In this document: in pieces, positions 7,037 through 14,397 of the stretch
Layout: each line of letters starts with the position of its first letter
Position numbering within the stretch: the first letter of the stretch is position 1
Assembly (NCBI GenBank): GCA_020722645.1
Contig: DYKL01000051.1
Location: 1 to 14,397 of the forward strand
DNA: 14,397 nucleotides
Direction of reading: 5' to 3'
Source of the DNA: Acetofilamentum sp.
GTDB taxonomy: Bacteria; Bacteroidota; Bacteroidia; Bacteroidales; JAFGUD01
The notes under the pieces: model-generated
Told to the model about the DNA's origin: nothing
Seen by the model: the letters and a program-made list of their open reading frames with translations, nothing else
The model's database searches: none
Position numbers and translations under genes: made by a program

Positions 7037-8911
7037 CTATAAATCAGCGGGTAATGTAATTTTCACTTTTGTTCCCTGATTATTATTACCTGATATTTCA
7101 ATACTTGCTTGTTTTTTATATTTTTTTGAAATAATATTCAATCTTTCTTTATTAATTGAAATAGAATAAGAATTACTTTTGTAATCAGGCTTATATCCCA
7201 CCCCATTATCAATAATTTCAATTACAAGATTATCATTATTTTGATTCAGGTTTATTAAGATTAAACCTTTGTAATCAATTTCTTTGAATGCGTGTTTGAT
7301 ACAATTTTCGACAAAAGGTTGCAAAATCATCGGAGGAAAATTTATAAATTCGGTTTCGATGTTTTTGTCTATATTTATCTGATAATCAAATAGATTTTGG
7401 TTTCTTCTTTGTTGAATTTTAAGGAATTTTTCTACAATTTCGAGTTCATCTTCAAGTGAAATAAAATCACTTGCAGTAGCTTTTATTGATAATCGCATCA
7501 ATGAAGAAAAATCAGACAGATAATCAGAGGCTTCAACCGCGCGGTTTTCTAATATAAAATTTTGAGCTGTTACGAGTGAATTTGAAATAAAATGAGGGTT
7601 CATCTGCAAACGCATAATCTTCTGATTTAGTTCAATTCTCTGCATTTCTGCTTTATTTTTTAAAAATTTTCTTATTACTACAAAAACAATCAGCCCAAAA
7701 ATCAGAGATAAGCTCAAAAAGGCAATTAAAATATTATTTTTTTTCAATTTCTCGTTTTTAAGCTGATTTTGGTTGTCTAATTCATTTATCTGATATTCAA
7801 GTATTTTGGTCTGGTACTTTTTGTTTAATTCGTCTATTCTTTGTTGATTTTCAATACCAATAAGAGAATCTTTCATTTGTATATATTCATACAAATATAT
7901 GATTGCAGAATCATATTTATTTATCTTATAATAGTAATCTGCATAAAGTTTACTTAGTTCTAAATATGTTTTAAAATCTTTAATTTCTATTGCAATAGTC
8001 CTTGATTTTGTTAAAAATTCATCTACTTTTTGTACTTGGTTGCTTCTTAAATATGAATCGGCAATATTTCTGTATACCCAGGCAAGTCCTTGTTTATTAC
8101 TTAATTGCAGAAAAATTTTCTCTATTTCAAAATACAAATTTAGAGCTTTTTCAAATTCATTTTCAGCCGAATAAATAGCAGCAATATTTTGAAGTGTAAT
8201 AGCGTAATTCAGTTCATTACCCAGACTGTCAAAAATGCTTAACGCTTTATTATAATAAAACAAAGCAGAATCGGGGTTGTCTTTTTGTTCTTCAAATGAA
8301 ACACCTATGTTGTTGTAAGTTGTTGCAAGTGTTTGGTAATCTTCTAACTTAAGTTTTAAGCTTAATGATTTTTTGAAATAACCAATACTTTGTTCGTAAA
8401 GCCCCATTTCCTGATATAAAACGCCCAAATTGTTGTAAATTTTGGAACAGCCTTCATAATATTCAATTTTTTGGAATGTTTCCAAAGCAGAATTATAATA
8501 ATTTATGGCTTCTTCATAATTACTTGTTAATTCGTAAGTTACAGCAATATTTGACAACATTTTTGCAATGTTTAATTCATCTGAAATTTCTTTGTAAACA
8601 GTCAACGAATAATCAAAATACTTTTGAGCTAAAATAAAATTACTTTTTTGGTAAAAAACTAATCCTATTATATTCAAAAAATCTGCATATTTTTCCTTAC
8701 TTAAGTTATCATTGGCATATAAATCAGCTAATTCAGCATATTCAATAAGTTTAGATAATGAATCGCTGTTTATTTCTTTCAAAACTTCCAAATAAAGAGA
8801 ATGCTTAAGCGAATCATCAGTCATAGGAAGAACTCTAAGCAAAGAATCAATTTTTTCAGCATAAACAAATAAACCGGTAATTAGAAAAATCAATATCAAA
8901 GAAATTTTCAT
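7037..8911 (-). CDS. TPR-containing LytS-type sensor histidine kinase
   Basis: A 624-residue sensor kinase. The frame extends to 8989, but ATG at 8911 is preferred: it gives a signal peptide (residues 1-18, ending LFVYA) just downstream of a TATTTTTG element. Residues about 77-345 hold roughly seven TPR units (NNLGVLYQEMGLYEQSI and NNIGVSFEEQ are textbook), predicted periplasmic. A coiled coil (350-392), one membrane helix (393-415) and a cytoplasmic kinase of the His_kinase/LytS class follow. The phospho-acceptor His440 lies in LQMNPHFISNSL, where the usual F/L-F-N reads I-S-N. The N box is QPFVENCIKHAF (531-542) with N536, and the G box is DNGVGY (568-573). It ends PADL. It should phosphorylate the LytTR regulator encoded 34 bases downstream. 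The TPR ectodomain suggests sensing through protein-protein contact or a bound peptide or polysaccharide, but the ligand is unknown. Confidence 0.94.
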   Translation of the reverse strand: MKISLILIFLITGLFVYAEKIDSLLRVLPMTDDSLKHSLYLEVLKEINSDSLSKLIEYAELADLYANDNLSKEKYADFLNIIGLVFYQKSNFILAQKYFDYSLTVYKEISDELNIAKMLSNIAVTYELTSNYEEAINYYNSALETFQKIEYYEGCSKIYNNLGVLYQEMGLYEQSIGYFKKSLSLKLKLEDYQTLATTYNNIGVSFEEQKDNPDSALFYYNKALSIFDSLGNELNYAITLQNIAAIYSAENEFEKALNLYFEIEKIFLQLSNKQGLAWVYRNIADSYLRSNQVQKVDEFLTKSRTIAIEIKDFKTYLELSKLYADYYYKINKYDSAIIYLYEYIQMKDSLIGIENQQRIDELNKKYQTKILEYQINELDNQNQLKNEKLKKNNILIAFLSLSLIFGLIVFVVIRKFLKNKAEMQRIELNQKIMRLQMNPHFISNSLVTAQNFILENRAVEASDYLSDFSSLMRLSIKATASDFISLEDELEIVEKFLKIQQRRNQNLFDYQINIDKNIETEFINFPPMILQPFVENCIKHAFKEIDYKGLILINLNQNNDNLVIEIIDNGVGYKPDYKSNSYSISINKERLNIISKKYKKQASIEISGNNNQGTKVKITLPADL

Positions 8912-8936
8912 AAAATTTATCTCAAAATTTAATTTG

Positions 8937-8944
8937 CAAAAATA
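8937..8944 (-). promoter_or_regulatory. Putative -7 element for the kinase-regulator operon
   Basis: Reads TATTTTTG on the reverse strand, a full TAnnTTTG match, 25 bases upstream of the chosen ATG at 8911. Its position inside the longer open frame (8912-8989) argues against the upstream start. No -33 box at standard spacing was found. Confidence 0.5.
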
Positions 8945-8970
8945 CAATTTATAATCAAATAATGAAAAAA

Positions 8971-8995
8971 AGACTACAAATTCAAACAAAAGTCT
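8971..8995. promoter_or_regulatory. Short inverted repeat in the divergent control region
   Basis: AGACT (8971-8975) and AGTCT (8991-8995) form 5-bp inverted arms whose centres are 20 bases apart, about two helical turns. They lie just upstream of the putative kinase promoter in the 169-base region between the kinase operon and the beta-helix lipoprotein. This could be a regulator site, but arms this short may be chance. Confidence 0.2.
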
Positions 8996-9080
8996 ATCGA
9001 ATTCATAAATTTTGAAATCTTATAAAAAATATGAGCTTTTTTTGAAAAAATTTAATTAACTAATTCTAAAATACATTATT

Positions 9081-11114
9081 ATGAAACAAGTCAAGTTTAT
9101 TTTTATGATTATTTTTATTTCAGGATTATTTTTCACTTCCTGTAAAAAAGACAAAAAACCTACAATAACTGTTGAATTTATAGACGGTTCGGGAGGTTGG
9201 TACGGTGATACTGTTAAACTGAATATTACAGTATCTTCAGAAGAAAATTTTACTGTAAATATTACGAATGACCACGATTCCCAAAGTTTTCAAGAAAATT
9301 ATGCATCAGGCTCAACTACAATCACTTACGGCTATGCAATTCCTAATGATTTAGCAGAAGGTGACAAAGTTAAAATTACAATTGTAGCAACAAACAACGA
9401 ATCGCTTCTATCTGAAACAGTAGAAAAAGAAATTTCAATTACAAATGAAGGTACAGGTGAAACTATTGTTCACGAAGGTACTATAACTGCTGATGAAACT
9501 TGGAGTGCTTCTAATGTTCACGTTGTAGAAGGAACATTTTACGTTTCAGGTTGTACACTTACTATTGCTCCCGGAACTGTAATCAAAATGAATGCTGGTT
9601 CTGCAATGTATATTGGTGATGAACCTAACTCAAAGTTAATTGCACAAGGTACAGATAGTCAGCCAATTACTTTCACATCAGGCTTATCAGAAAAGAACCC
9701 GGGCGACTGGGACAGAATATATTTTGATTCCGGCACTTTAAGTTCTTCTGTAATGGAATACTGTGTCGTTGAATATGGCGGAGGCGACGATTATTACAAT
9801 TATATGTTAGGTTTAAGAGAATGCGAAATTTCTATTAAAAACTCGACTTTTAAAAATTCTGCAAGCAGAGGCATAGCTGTTATGTATTTGGCTAATTTAA
9901 GTACATTTACAAATAATACAGTTGAAGAATGCAGTAGTGATTTAATGTCTTTAGAACCTAATGCTGTTCATACTTTGGGAACAACAAATACTTTCAATTC
10001 AACTACACAAGGTATTATGATTGATGCTAAATCATCAAGTACATTTTCTTTACAAAATGCAACTTGGTACAAACAAACAGTTCCGTATATTTTGAATGAT
10101 TATTTGGAAATAGAAAGTGCAAACGGCTCAACTTTGACAATTGAACCCGGAGTAACAATAAAAATTCAATCAGGATTTGGTATTAGAGTTGGTGATGGCG
10201 AACAGGGTGCTCTTATTGCTGCCGGAACATCAAGTCAGCCGATAACATTTACTTCTGCAAATTCAACTGTGGCTGCCGGAGATTGGGAATTTATAGCTTT
10301 TTTTGAAAATTCAATCAATACATCAAAATTGGATTATTGTGTTATTGATTATGCCGGTGGTGATGAATATTACGATTATGCCGTCTTGGTAAAAAATTGC
10401 GAAATCAAAATTGATAATTCAACTATCAGAAACTCAGCTTCTTCGGGTATAGTTCTTGATTATGGTGCTAAATTTTTATCTTTCACTAATAATACAATCG
10501 AAAATTGTGCTACATATTTAATAGAAATCGAACCTAATGCAATTCACACTATCGGAACAGGAAATACTCTTACAACAAGCGATTATGGCGTTTATATCGA
10601 TGACGATGATTATACATTACTTTCAGAAGTAACTTGGCCTGAACTTACTTGTTCGTATATAGTTGATGGAAGTATTAGTATAGGCAATGAAAATGGAAGC
10701 GGTGCTGTTTTGAGAATTGCTCCGGGTGCAAGTTTCAAGTTCAAAACCGATGCGAACTTTGATATTGGTTATCATGCTGCTCAAATCTTTTTTGAAGGCA
10801 CTGCCGAAAAACCTATTACTTTTACAACAGGTTACAATACTGTTCAAGCCGGTCAATGGGATAATTTGCGTTTTAAAAGTAATTTAGCTCCGGGTTCTAT
10901 ACTTGATTATTGTAATATTATTTACGGTGGCGGAGATAGTAATTATCAAGGGAATATATACTTAAATACTAATAATCTGACTATCCAAAATTGCGAAATT
11001 TCTAATTCAGCAAATTACGGAATTTATATGTATAATAGTGCTGCTCCGGCTAATTCAGATTGGCAAACTGTTAACAATTTTCACGATAATGCTTCTGGTG
11101 ATTGGAACAATTAA
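9081..11114 (+). CDS. Lipoprotein with triplicated beta-helix modules
   Basis: A 677-residue surface or envelope lipoprotein. The signal peptide ends in FFTSC with lipobox Cys21, followed by KKDKK. Residues 28-121 look like one Ig-like beta-sandwich domain. The rest consists of repeated right-handed beta-helix modules with a period of ~192 residues. TLTIAPGTVIK (159) recurs as TLTIEPGVTIK (351) and VLRIAPGASFK (543), QPITFTS (194) as QPITFTS (386) and KPITFTT (577), and ETW (139) as ATW (327) and VTW (517). Copies 1 and 2 include an EPNA-[VI]-HT segment (292, 484). Copy 3 stops before it, so there are about 2.75 copies. No carbohydrate-active catalytic motif and no C-terminal type IX sorting domain was seen. 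Adhesion or a structural surface role is plausible but unproven. The nearest promoter-like match upstream (TA-AAT-TTTG at 9006-9014) has one extra spacer base. It is divergent from the TPR kinase, which may control it. Confidence 0.9.
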   Translation: MKQVKFIFMIIFISGLFFTSCKKDKKPTITVEFIDGSGGWYGDTVKLNITVSSEENFTVNITNDHDSQSFQENYASGSTTITYGYAIPNDLAEGDKVKITIVATNNESLLSETVEKEISITNEGTGETIVHEGTITADETWSASNVHVVEGTFYVSGCTLTIAPGTVIKMNAGSAMYIGDEPNSKLIAQGTDSQPITFTSGLSEKNPGDWDRIYFDSGTLSSSVMEYCVVEYGGGDDYYNYMLGLRECEISIKNSTFKNSASRGIAVMYLANLSTFTNNTVEECSSDLMSLEPNAVHTLGTTNTFNSTTQGIMIDAKSSSTFSLQNATWYKQTVPYILNDYLEIESANGSTLTIEPGVTIKIQSGFGIRVGDGEQGALIAAGTSSQPITFTSANSTVAAGDWEFIAFFENSINTSKLDYCVIDYAGGDEYYDYAVLVKNCEIKIDNSTIRNSASSGIVLDYGAKFLSFTNNTIENCATYLIEIEPNAIHTIGTGNTLTTSDYGVYIDDDDYTLLSEVTWPELTCSYIVDGSISIGNENGSGAVLRIAPGASFKFKTDANFDIGYHAAQIFFEGTAEKPITFTTGYNTVQAGQWDNLRFKSNLAPGSILDYCNIIYGGGDSNYQGNIYLNTNNLTIQNCEISNSANYGIYMYNSAAPANSDWQTVNNFHDNASGDWNN

Positions 11115-11394
11115 AATAATAATTTGTTAATTATTCAATTACTCTATTAGCTAATTATTGATTTTTTATGTGTTACTAATTTTTATTTAACAAACTGAAT
11201 TTCATAATTAGTTGATTTATATTACTTTCAGATTGCAAAGTCGAACTAACTAAAAAATTTACACTAAATCAACACAGCTAAGTAACTGTTAAGAAATAAC
11301 TTGTTTATTTGATATTTTTAATAACCACATAGACACATAGTTCACATAGATTATTAAATATGTTATTTCGTAACAATCCCTAAGTATAAAATAT
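11115..11394. other. Convergent intergenic region, no gene seen
   Basis: This stretch between the beta-helix gene and the terminator is very AT-rich and has no credible reading frame on either strand. Just after the beta-helix stop, AATAATT and AATTATT (around 11119-11137) could form a weak AT-only stem, not a convincing terminator. The only other structure is the CACATAG repeat near 11326. Confidence 0.6.
11326..11349. repeat. Three spaced CACATAG direct repeats
   Basis: CACATAG begins at 11326, 11334 and 11343, with spacings of 8 and 9 bases. It shares the CATAG core with the heptamer array at 2543 and, like that array, lies between convergent gene ends. Function unknown; it may be a remnant of a repeat family dispersed in this genome. 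Confidence 0.6.
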
Positions 11395-11433
11395 AAAAAA
11401 GAGCTTAATAAATTTTTATTAAGCTCTTTTTTT
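11395..11433. terminator. Bidirectional intrinsic terminator
   Basis: A perfect 12-bp stem, GAGCTTAATAAA (11401-11412) pairing with TTTATTAAGCTC (11415-11426), is flanked by six A (11395-11400) and seven T (11427-11433). The effective loop is about four bases once the innermost pair opens. The U-tract arrangement works on both strands. It lies two bases beyond the stop codon of the reverse PhoB-like regulator and also downstream of the forward beta-helix gene, so it can end both transcripts. Confidence 0.9.
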
Positions 11434-11435
11434 AT

Positions 11436-12110
11436 CTAAATCTGATACTTATACCCTACTCCTTTGATGGTTTTAATAGTATCTTCGCCGATTTTTTGTC
11501 TGATTTTTCTGATATGAACATCAATTGTCCTGTCTCCAACAAAAATATTTTCACCCCAGATTTTTTCGTAAATTTCTTCTCTTGTAAAAACTCTGTCAGG
11601 CTTTGAAACCAACAAAGACAATATTTCAAATTCTTTTTTGGGCAAAATAATCTCTTCGTTGTCTTTAAAAACAATAAATTTTTCTTTGTCAATAATCAGA
11701 TTTGTACTTACTGTTGGTTCAATCTCAATATTTTCAACATCTTTACGTCTGAGAAGCGATTTTATTTTAGAAATTAATAATTTAGGTCTTATAGGTTTTG
11801 TGATATAATCATCAGCTCCGGCATCAAAACCTGCAATTTGAGAATAATCTTCGGCTCTTGCAGTTAAAAAAGTAATGATAATATCATTAAATTCCTGATT
11901 TTTACGGATTTCCTGACAAGTTTCAATTCCGTCCATTTCGGGCATCATAACATCAAGAATAATCAAATCGGGTTTGTACGATTTTAAAATTTCGAGAGCT
12001 TTGATACCATTATCGGCAGTCTGAATTTCATACCCTTCTTGACGAACATTATAACTGATAAATTCAAGAATATCAGGGTCATCATCAACTAAAAGAATTT
12101 TTTGTTGCAT
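11436..12110 (-). CDS. OmpR/PhoB-family response regulator
   Basis: A 224-residue cytoplasmic transcription regulator. The receiver domain (1-118) has D10-D11, the phospho-acceptor D53 (LIILDVMMPEMDG), T83 (FLTARAEDYSQIAGF) and K105 (YITKPIRPK). The winged-helix domain (about 128-224) shows the family signature with LPKKEFEILSLL, VFTREEIYEKIWG, the recognition-helix segment DRTIDVHIRKIRQKIG and the wing IKTIKGVGYKY. All catalytic residues are present. It resembles Bacteroidota regulators often annotated as PhoB, but without its kinase the target regulon cannot be assigned, so no symbol is given. It is the last gene of a reverse unit, 17 bases after the FGE-fold gene, and is followed directly by a strong terminator. 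No histidine kinase is adjacent within the window. Confidence 0.95.
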   Translation of the reverse strand: MQQKILLVDDDPDILEFISYNVRQEGYEIQTADNGIKALEILKSYKPDLIILDVMMPEMDGIETCQEIRKNQEFNDIIITFLTARAEDYSQIAGFDAGADDYITKPIRPKLLISKIKSLLRRKDVENIEIEPTVSTNLIIDKEKFIVFKDNEEIILPKKEFEILSLLVSKPDRVFTREEIYEKIWGENIFVGDRTIDVHIRKIRQKIGEDTIKTIKGVGYKYQI

Positions 12111-12127
12111 ATTATAAAAAAATATAA

Positions 12128-12922
12128 CTATTGTACTTTTTGTACTAATCTGATACCAATTTGACCGTCTTTTATTGACGATAAAAGATTGTAACGTCTT
12201 GTAAAATTAAGCATATCAACAGGAGCATTGAAATAACCACCCTTATAAACACGGTTCATTCCTGTTTCAGGTCCTCTGGGGTCTGTATCCGGCGAATTTG
12301 AATAATATTTTACATCGTAATAATCCCAGCACCATTCATAAGCATTACCTTGAATATCATAAAGACCTAGACTATTAGGACTTTTGGTTCCTACTTCGTG
12401 CGGAATACCGCCTGAGTTGTCTGAAAACCAAGAAAATTCATCAAGTTTCTGGTAGTTATTGCCTTTTGTTCCGCCTTTTGCAGCAAATTCCCATTCAGCT
12501 TCGGTTGGCAATCTAAAACCATTAGCATCCCAGTTTACGTTCATTATTTTCATTCCAGAGCTATCAACTTTAATATCGTAAACTTTGTCCATATTAAAAC
12601 GAGCACTCAACCAGTTGCAATATAAGACAGCACCTTCCCAGCTTACGTTTATTGCCGGTAATTTACCTCTACCGTAACCGCCGTCTCTTAACATCGGATA
12701 ACCGGTTGCACTACAGAACAAATCGAACATTTCAAAAGTAACTTCATATTTTGACATCATAAAACTTGAGACAGTAACCTGATGTTCGGGCTTTTCGTCA
12801 ATATTGTTTGAACTTGTAGAACCCATCAAAAACGTGCCTCCATCAACCAAAATCATTTCAGGTCTCTGAGAAATTGAAATTAATGGCAACAAAACCAATA
12901 AAAAAATAAAAATTCGTTTCAT
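12128..12922 (-). CDS. Exported FGE-fold (SUMF1-like) protein lacking active-site Cys
   Basis: A 264-residue protein with an N-terminal signal peptide (1-19, ending SISQ) and a single formylglycine-generating-enzyme/sulfatase-modifying-factor domain covering the rest. Hallmarks are VDGGTFLMGS (26-35), KYEVTFEMF (58-66), P-A-INVSW (89-95), RLPTEAEWEFAA (137-148), GLYDIQGNAYEW (186-197) and NRVYKGG (223-229). In true formylglycine-generating enzymes, two cysteines follow the KGG motif; here the matching positions are Ala233 and Leu238, and the usual terminal GFR reads GIR. Sulfatase activation is therefore unlikely. A binding or structural role, as for other non-catalytic members such as the gliding/secretion protein GldK, is more plausible, though this protein is shorter and lacks a lipobox. 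It begins 5 bases after the cca stop and ends 17 bases before the regulator, so it is probably co-transcribed with both. Confidence 0.9.
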   Translation of the reverse strand: MKRIFIFLLVLLPLISISQRPEMILVDGGTFLMGSTSSNNIDEKPEHQVTVSSFMMSKYEVTFEMFDLFCSATGYPMLRDGGYGRGKLPAINVSWEGAVLYCNWLSARFNMDKVYDIKVDSSGMKIMNVNWDANGFRLPTEAEWEFAAKGGTKGNNYQKLDEFSWFSDNSGGIPHEVGTKSPNSLGLYDIQGNAYEWCWDYYDVKYYSNSPDTDPRGPETGMNRVYKGGYFNAPVDMLNFTRRYNLLSSIKDGQIGIRLVQKVQ

Positions 12923-12927
12923 AGTTA

Positions 12928-14352
12928 TTATTTTAAAGTTAAAAGATTATTGTTTAATTTTAAATTATAATTTTCAGCTAAAATTTTCAAATAATTATAT
13001 GCTGCTTCATAAGAATTTTCGATTTTTTCGTCCAAAATAGCATCTTTTAATTCATCTTTAAGAACACCGACTATCTTTGAAGGTTGCAAATCAAGAAGTT
13101 TCATAATTTCATTACCGTCAATTGGTGGTTGCCAATTACGTATAAAATCTTTTTCTGCCACTTCCTTTATTTTTTTTCTTAAAATCTGATAATTCAACAA
13201 AAATTTTTGATGTTTATCCTCAAATTGAGTTGTAATATCAGATTCTGTTAGTGTTAAAAGAGCATCTAAATCTTCGCCTGCATCATAAATCAGCCTTCTG
13301 ATTGCCGAATCTGTTGTTTCGTCAGTTACTAAAGAAATAGGACGATGATGCATTTCAACAAGTTTGCGGACAAATTTCATTTTTTCGTTCAAAGGCAATT
13401 TCATTTTTCTGAATATTTCAGGTACCATATTTGCCCCGACGTTCTGATGATTATGAAAAGTCCACGAATTGTCCACAAATTTTTTAGTTTTTGGTTTTCC
13501 GATATCGTGCAGAATTGCTGCCCATCGCAACCATAAATCATCGGTGTTTTCGCTTATATTGTCCAAAACTTTAATAGTGTGATAAAAATTATCTTTGTGA
13601 TATATATTATTAACGACATCAACACCCGCTAAATTATACATTTCGGGAAATATAATTTCAAGCAAACCGCTTTTAAACAGCAAATTAAAACCTATCGAAG
13701 GTCTTTCGGACATTATTATTTTGTTTAGTTCGTCGCTGATTCTTTCTTTGGAAATTATCTTAATACGCTCTTTATTTACTGATATGGCTTTGAAAGAATT
13801 ATCGTCTATTTTAAAGTTCAATTGAGTTGCAAATCTTATTGCCCGCATCATTCTCAGTGGGTCATCGCTAAAAGTAATGTCAGGGTCTAAGGGAGTTTTG
13901 ATGATTTTCTTTTCCAAATCTTCAATTCCGCCAAAAGGGTCTAATATTTCACCGTAATTTGATTTGTTTAATGATATTGCAAGTGTATTAATGGTGAAAT
14001 CTCTACGATTTTGGTCGTCTTGCAGTGTACCGTTTTCTACTATCGGTTTGCGGGAATTTCTTTGATATGATTCTTTTCTTGCCCCTACAAATTCATATTC
14101 AAAACCTTTGTATTTGAACATCGCCGTACCAAAATTTTTGAATATTGAGACATTAACGTTATGACCTAATTTTTTTGCTAATTTTTCAGCAAAATCAATA
14201 CCACTGCCGATAATCAAAAAATCTATATCTTTCGATTTTCTTTTCAAAAGCAAATCTCTCACATAACCGCCTATAACATAAACATCTACTTTTAAATTTT
14301 CAGCTAAATCCGAAACAGTTTCAAAAAATTTGTTCTTTATAACTTTTTTCAT
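12928..14352 (-). CDS. cca: CCA tRNA nucleotidyltransferase, HD-domain type
   Basis: A class II tRNA nucleotidyltransferase that adds or repairs the 3'-terminal CCA of tRNAs from CTP and ATP in the cytoplasm. Its 474 residues contain the catalytic head with the GGYVRD loop (28-33), metal-binding D42-x-D44 (KDIDFLI), RRDFTINTLA (116-125), LDPFGG (138-142) and the neck signature DDPLRMMRAIRFA (163-175). A C-terminal HD-type phosphohydrolase domain follows, with H282-D283 (ILHDIGKPK), FHNHQNVGA (299-307) and EMHHRP. Such HD-bearing forms may also remove terminal phosphates from tRNA ends. The start at ATG 14352 precedes the conserved head by a normal length, and no Shine-Dalgarno is seen. It is the first gene of the reverse unit with the FGE-fold protein and the PhoB-like regulator. 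All key residues are intact. The 45 bases beyond it show no clear promoter. Confidence 0.96.
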   Translation of the reverse strand: MKKVIKNKFFETVSDLAENLKVDVYVIGGYVRDLLLKRKSKDIDFLIIGSGIDFAEKLAKKLGHNVNVSIFKNFGTAMFKYKGFEYEFVGARKESYQRNSRKPIVENGTLQDDQNRRDFTINTLAISLNKSNYGEILDPFGGIEDLEKKIIKTPLDPDITFSDDPLRMMRAIRFATQLNFKIDDNSFKAISVNKERIKIISKERISDELNKIIMSERPSIGFNLLFKSGLLEIIFPEMYNLAGVDVVNNIYHKDNFYHTIKVLDNISENTDDLWLRWAAILHDIGKPKTKKFVDNSWTFHNHQNVGANMVPEIFRKMKLPLNEKMKFVRKLVEMHHRPISLVTDETTDSAIRRLIYDAGEDLDALLTLTESDITTQFEDKHQKFLLNYQILRKKIKEVAEKDFIRNWQPPIDGNEIMKLLDLQPSKIVGVLKDELKDAILDEKIENSYEAAYNYLKILAENYNLKLNNNLLTLK

Positions 14353-14397
14353 GTGTAAATAATTTTGTAAGTCGTTGATTTGTAATTATTTTCATTC

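Noticed and set aside
8912..8989. N-terminal extension of the TPR kinase
   Set aside because: It overlaps the putative promoter and would place 26 residues before the signal peptide.
8912..9080. LytTR direct-repeat binding sites
   Set aside because: No pair of imperfect repeats with the expected spacing could be picked out from the A/T-rich background.
10623..10856. Reverse open frame inside the beta-helix gene
   Set aside because: It is an antisense shadow of the third beta-helix module, with no start signal or recognisable domain.
11456..11692. Reverse open frame overlapping the PhoB-like regulator
   Set aside because: It is a frame-shifted shadow of the regulator's DNA-binding domain; the regulator frame is complete and conserved.
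12128..12922. Active sulfatase-maturing enzyme
   Set aside because: The two catalytic cysteines are absent and no sulfatase gene is in the window.

Overview
This window is AT-rich DNA (roughly 30% GC by eye) and very probably comes from a member of the Bacteroidota, most likely the Bacteroidales side. Four lines of evidence support this. Predicted exported proteins have signal peptides ending in AQ, SQ or a lipobox Cys. Start codons lack Shine-Dalgarno sequences. Several genes are preceded by the Bacteroidota-type -7 promoter element TAnnTTTG, always as TATTTTTG. The gene content fits too: a TPR-fused LytS-type kinase with a LytTR regulator, an aspartate carbamoyltransferase regulatory chain, and a PhoB-like regulator of Bacteroidota type. 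No rRNA, tRNA, CRISPR array, insertion sequence or phage gene was recognised.

Layout, left to right. A forward gene (120-2510) encodes a signal peptide, periplasmic TPRs, one membrane helix, tandem PAS-like domains and a helical C-terminus, but no kinase. It converges on a solitary reverse pyrI (2685-3140), and the gap between them holds a heptamer and an octamer tandem repeat. A forward predicted outer-membrane beta-barrel gene (3272-4072) is divergent from pyrI. It converges on a reverse gene for a 488-residue secreted protein of unknown function (4088-5554), which is itself divergent from a forward lipoprotein gene with a thioredoxin fold and a CxxS active site (5656-6186). Next comes a reverse two-gene unit: a TPR-LytS-type histidine kinase (7037-8911) followed by its LytTR response regulator (6247-7002). 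Divergent from the kinase is a forward lipoprotein gene (9081-11114) with about 2.75 copies of a ~192-residue beta-helix module. After a gap with a CACATAG repeat and a strong bidirectional terminator (11395-11433), a tightly packed reverse unit fills the rest: cca (12928-14352), an exported formylglycine-generating-enzyme-fold protein (12128-12922) and an OmpR/PhoB-family regulator (11436-12110).

Functionally the window is dominated by envelope and signalling proteins: two TPR sensors with cytoplasmic signalling parts, two response regulators, two lipoproteins, a barrel and two further secreted proteins. They surround two housekeeping genes, pyrI and cca. The kinase and LytTR regulator form an obvious pair. 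The PhoB-like regulator has no partner kinase here. The first TPR-PAS protein has sensor modules but no recognised catalytic output. No complete new system can be demonstrated. The best leads are the kinase-less TPR-PAS protein, the cca/FGE-fold/regulator operon, and the CATAG-containing short repeats in two convergent intergenic regions.
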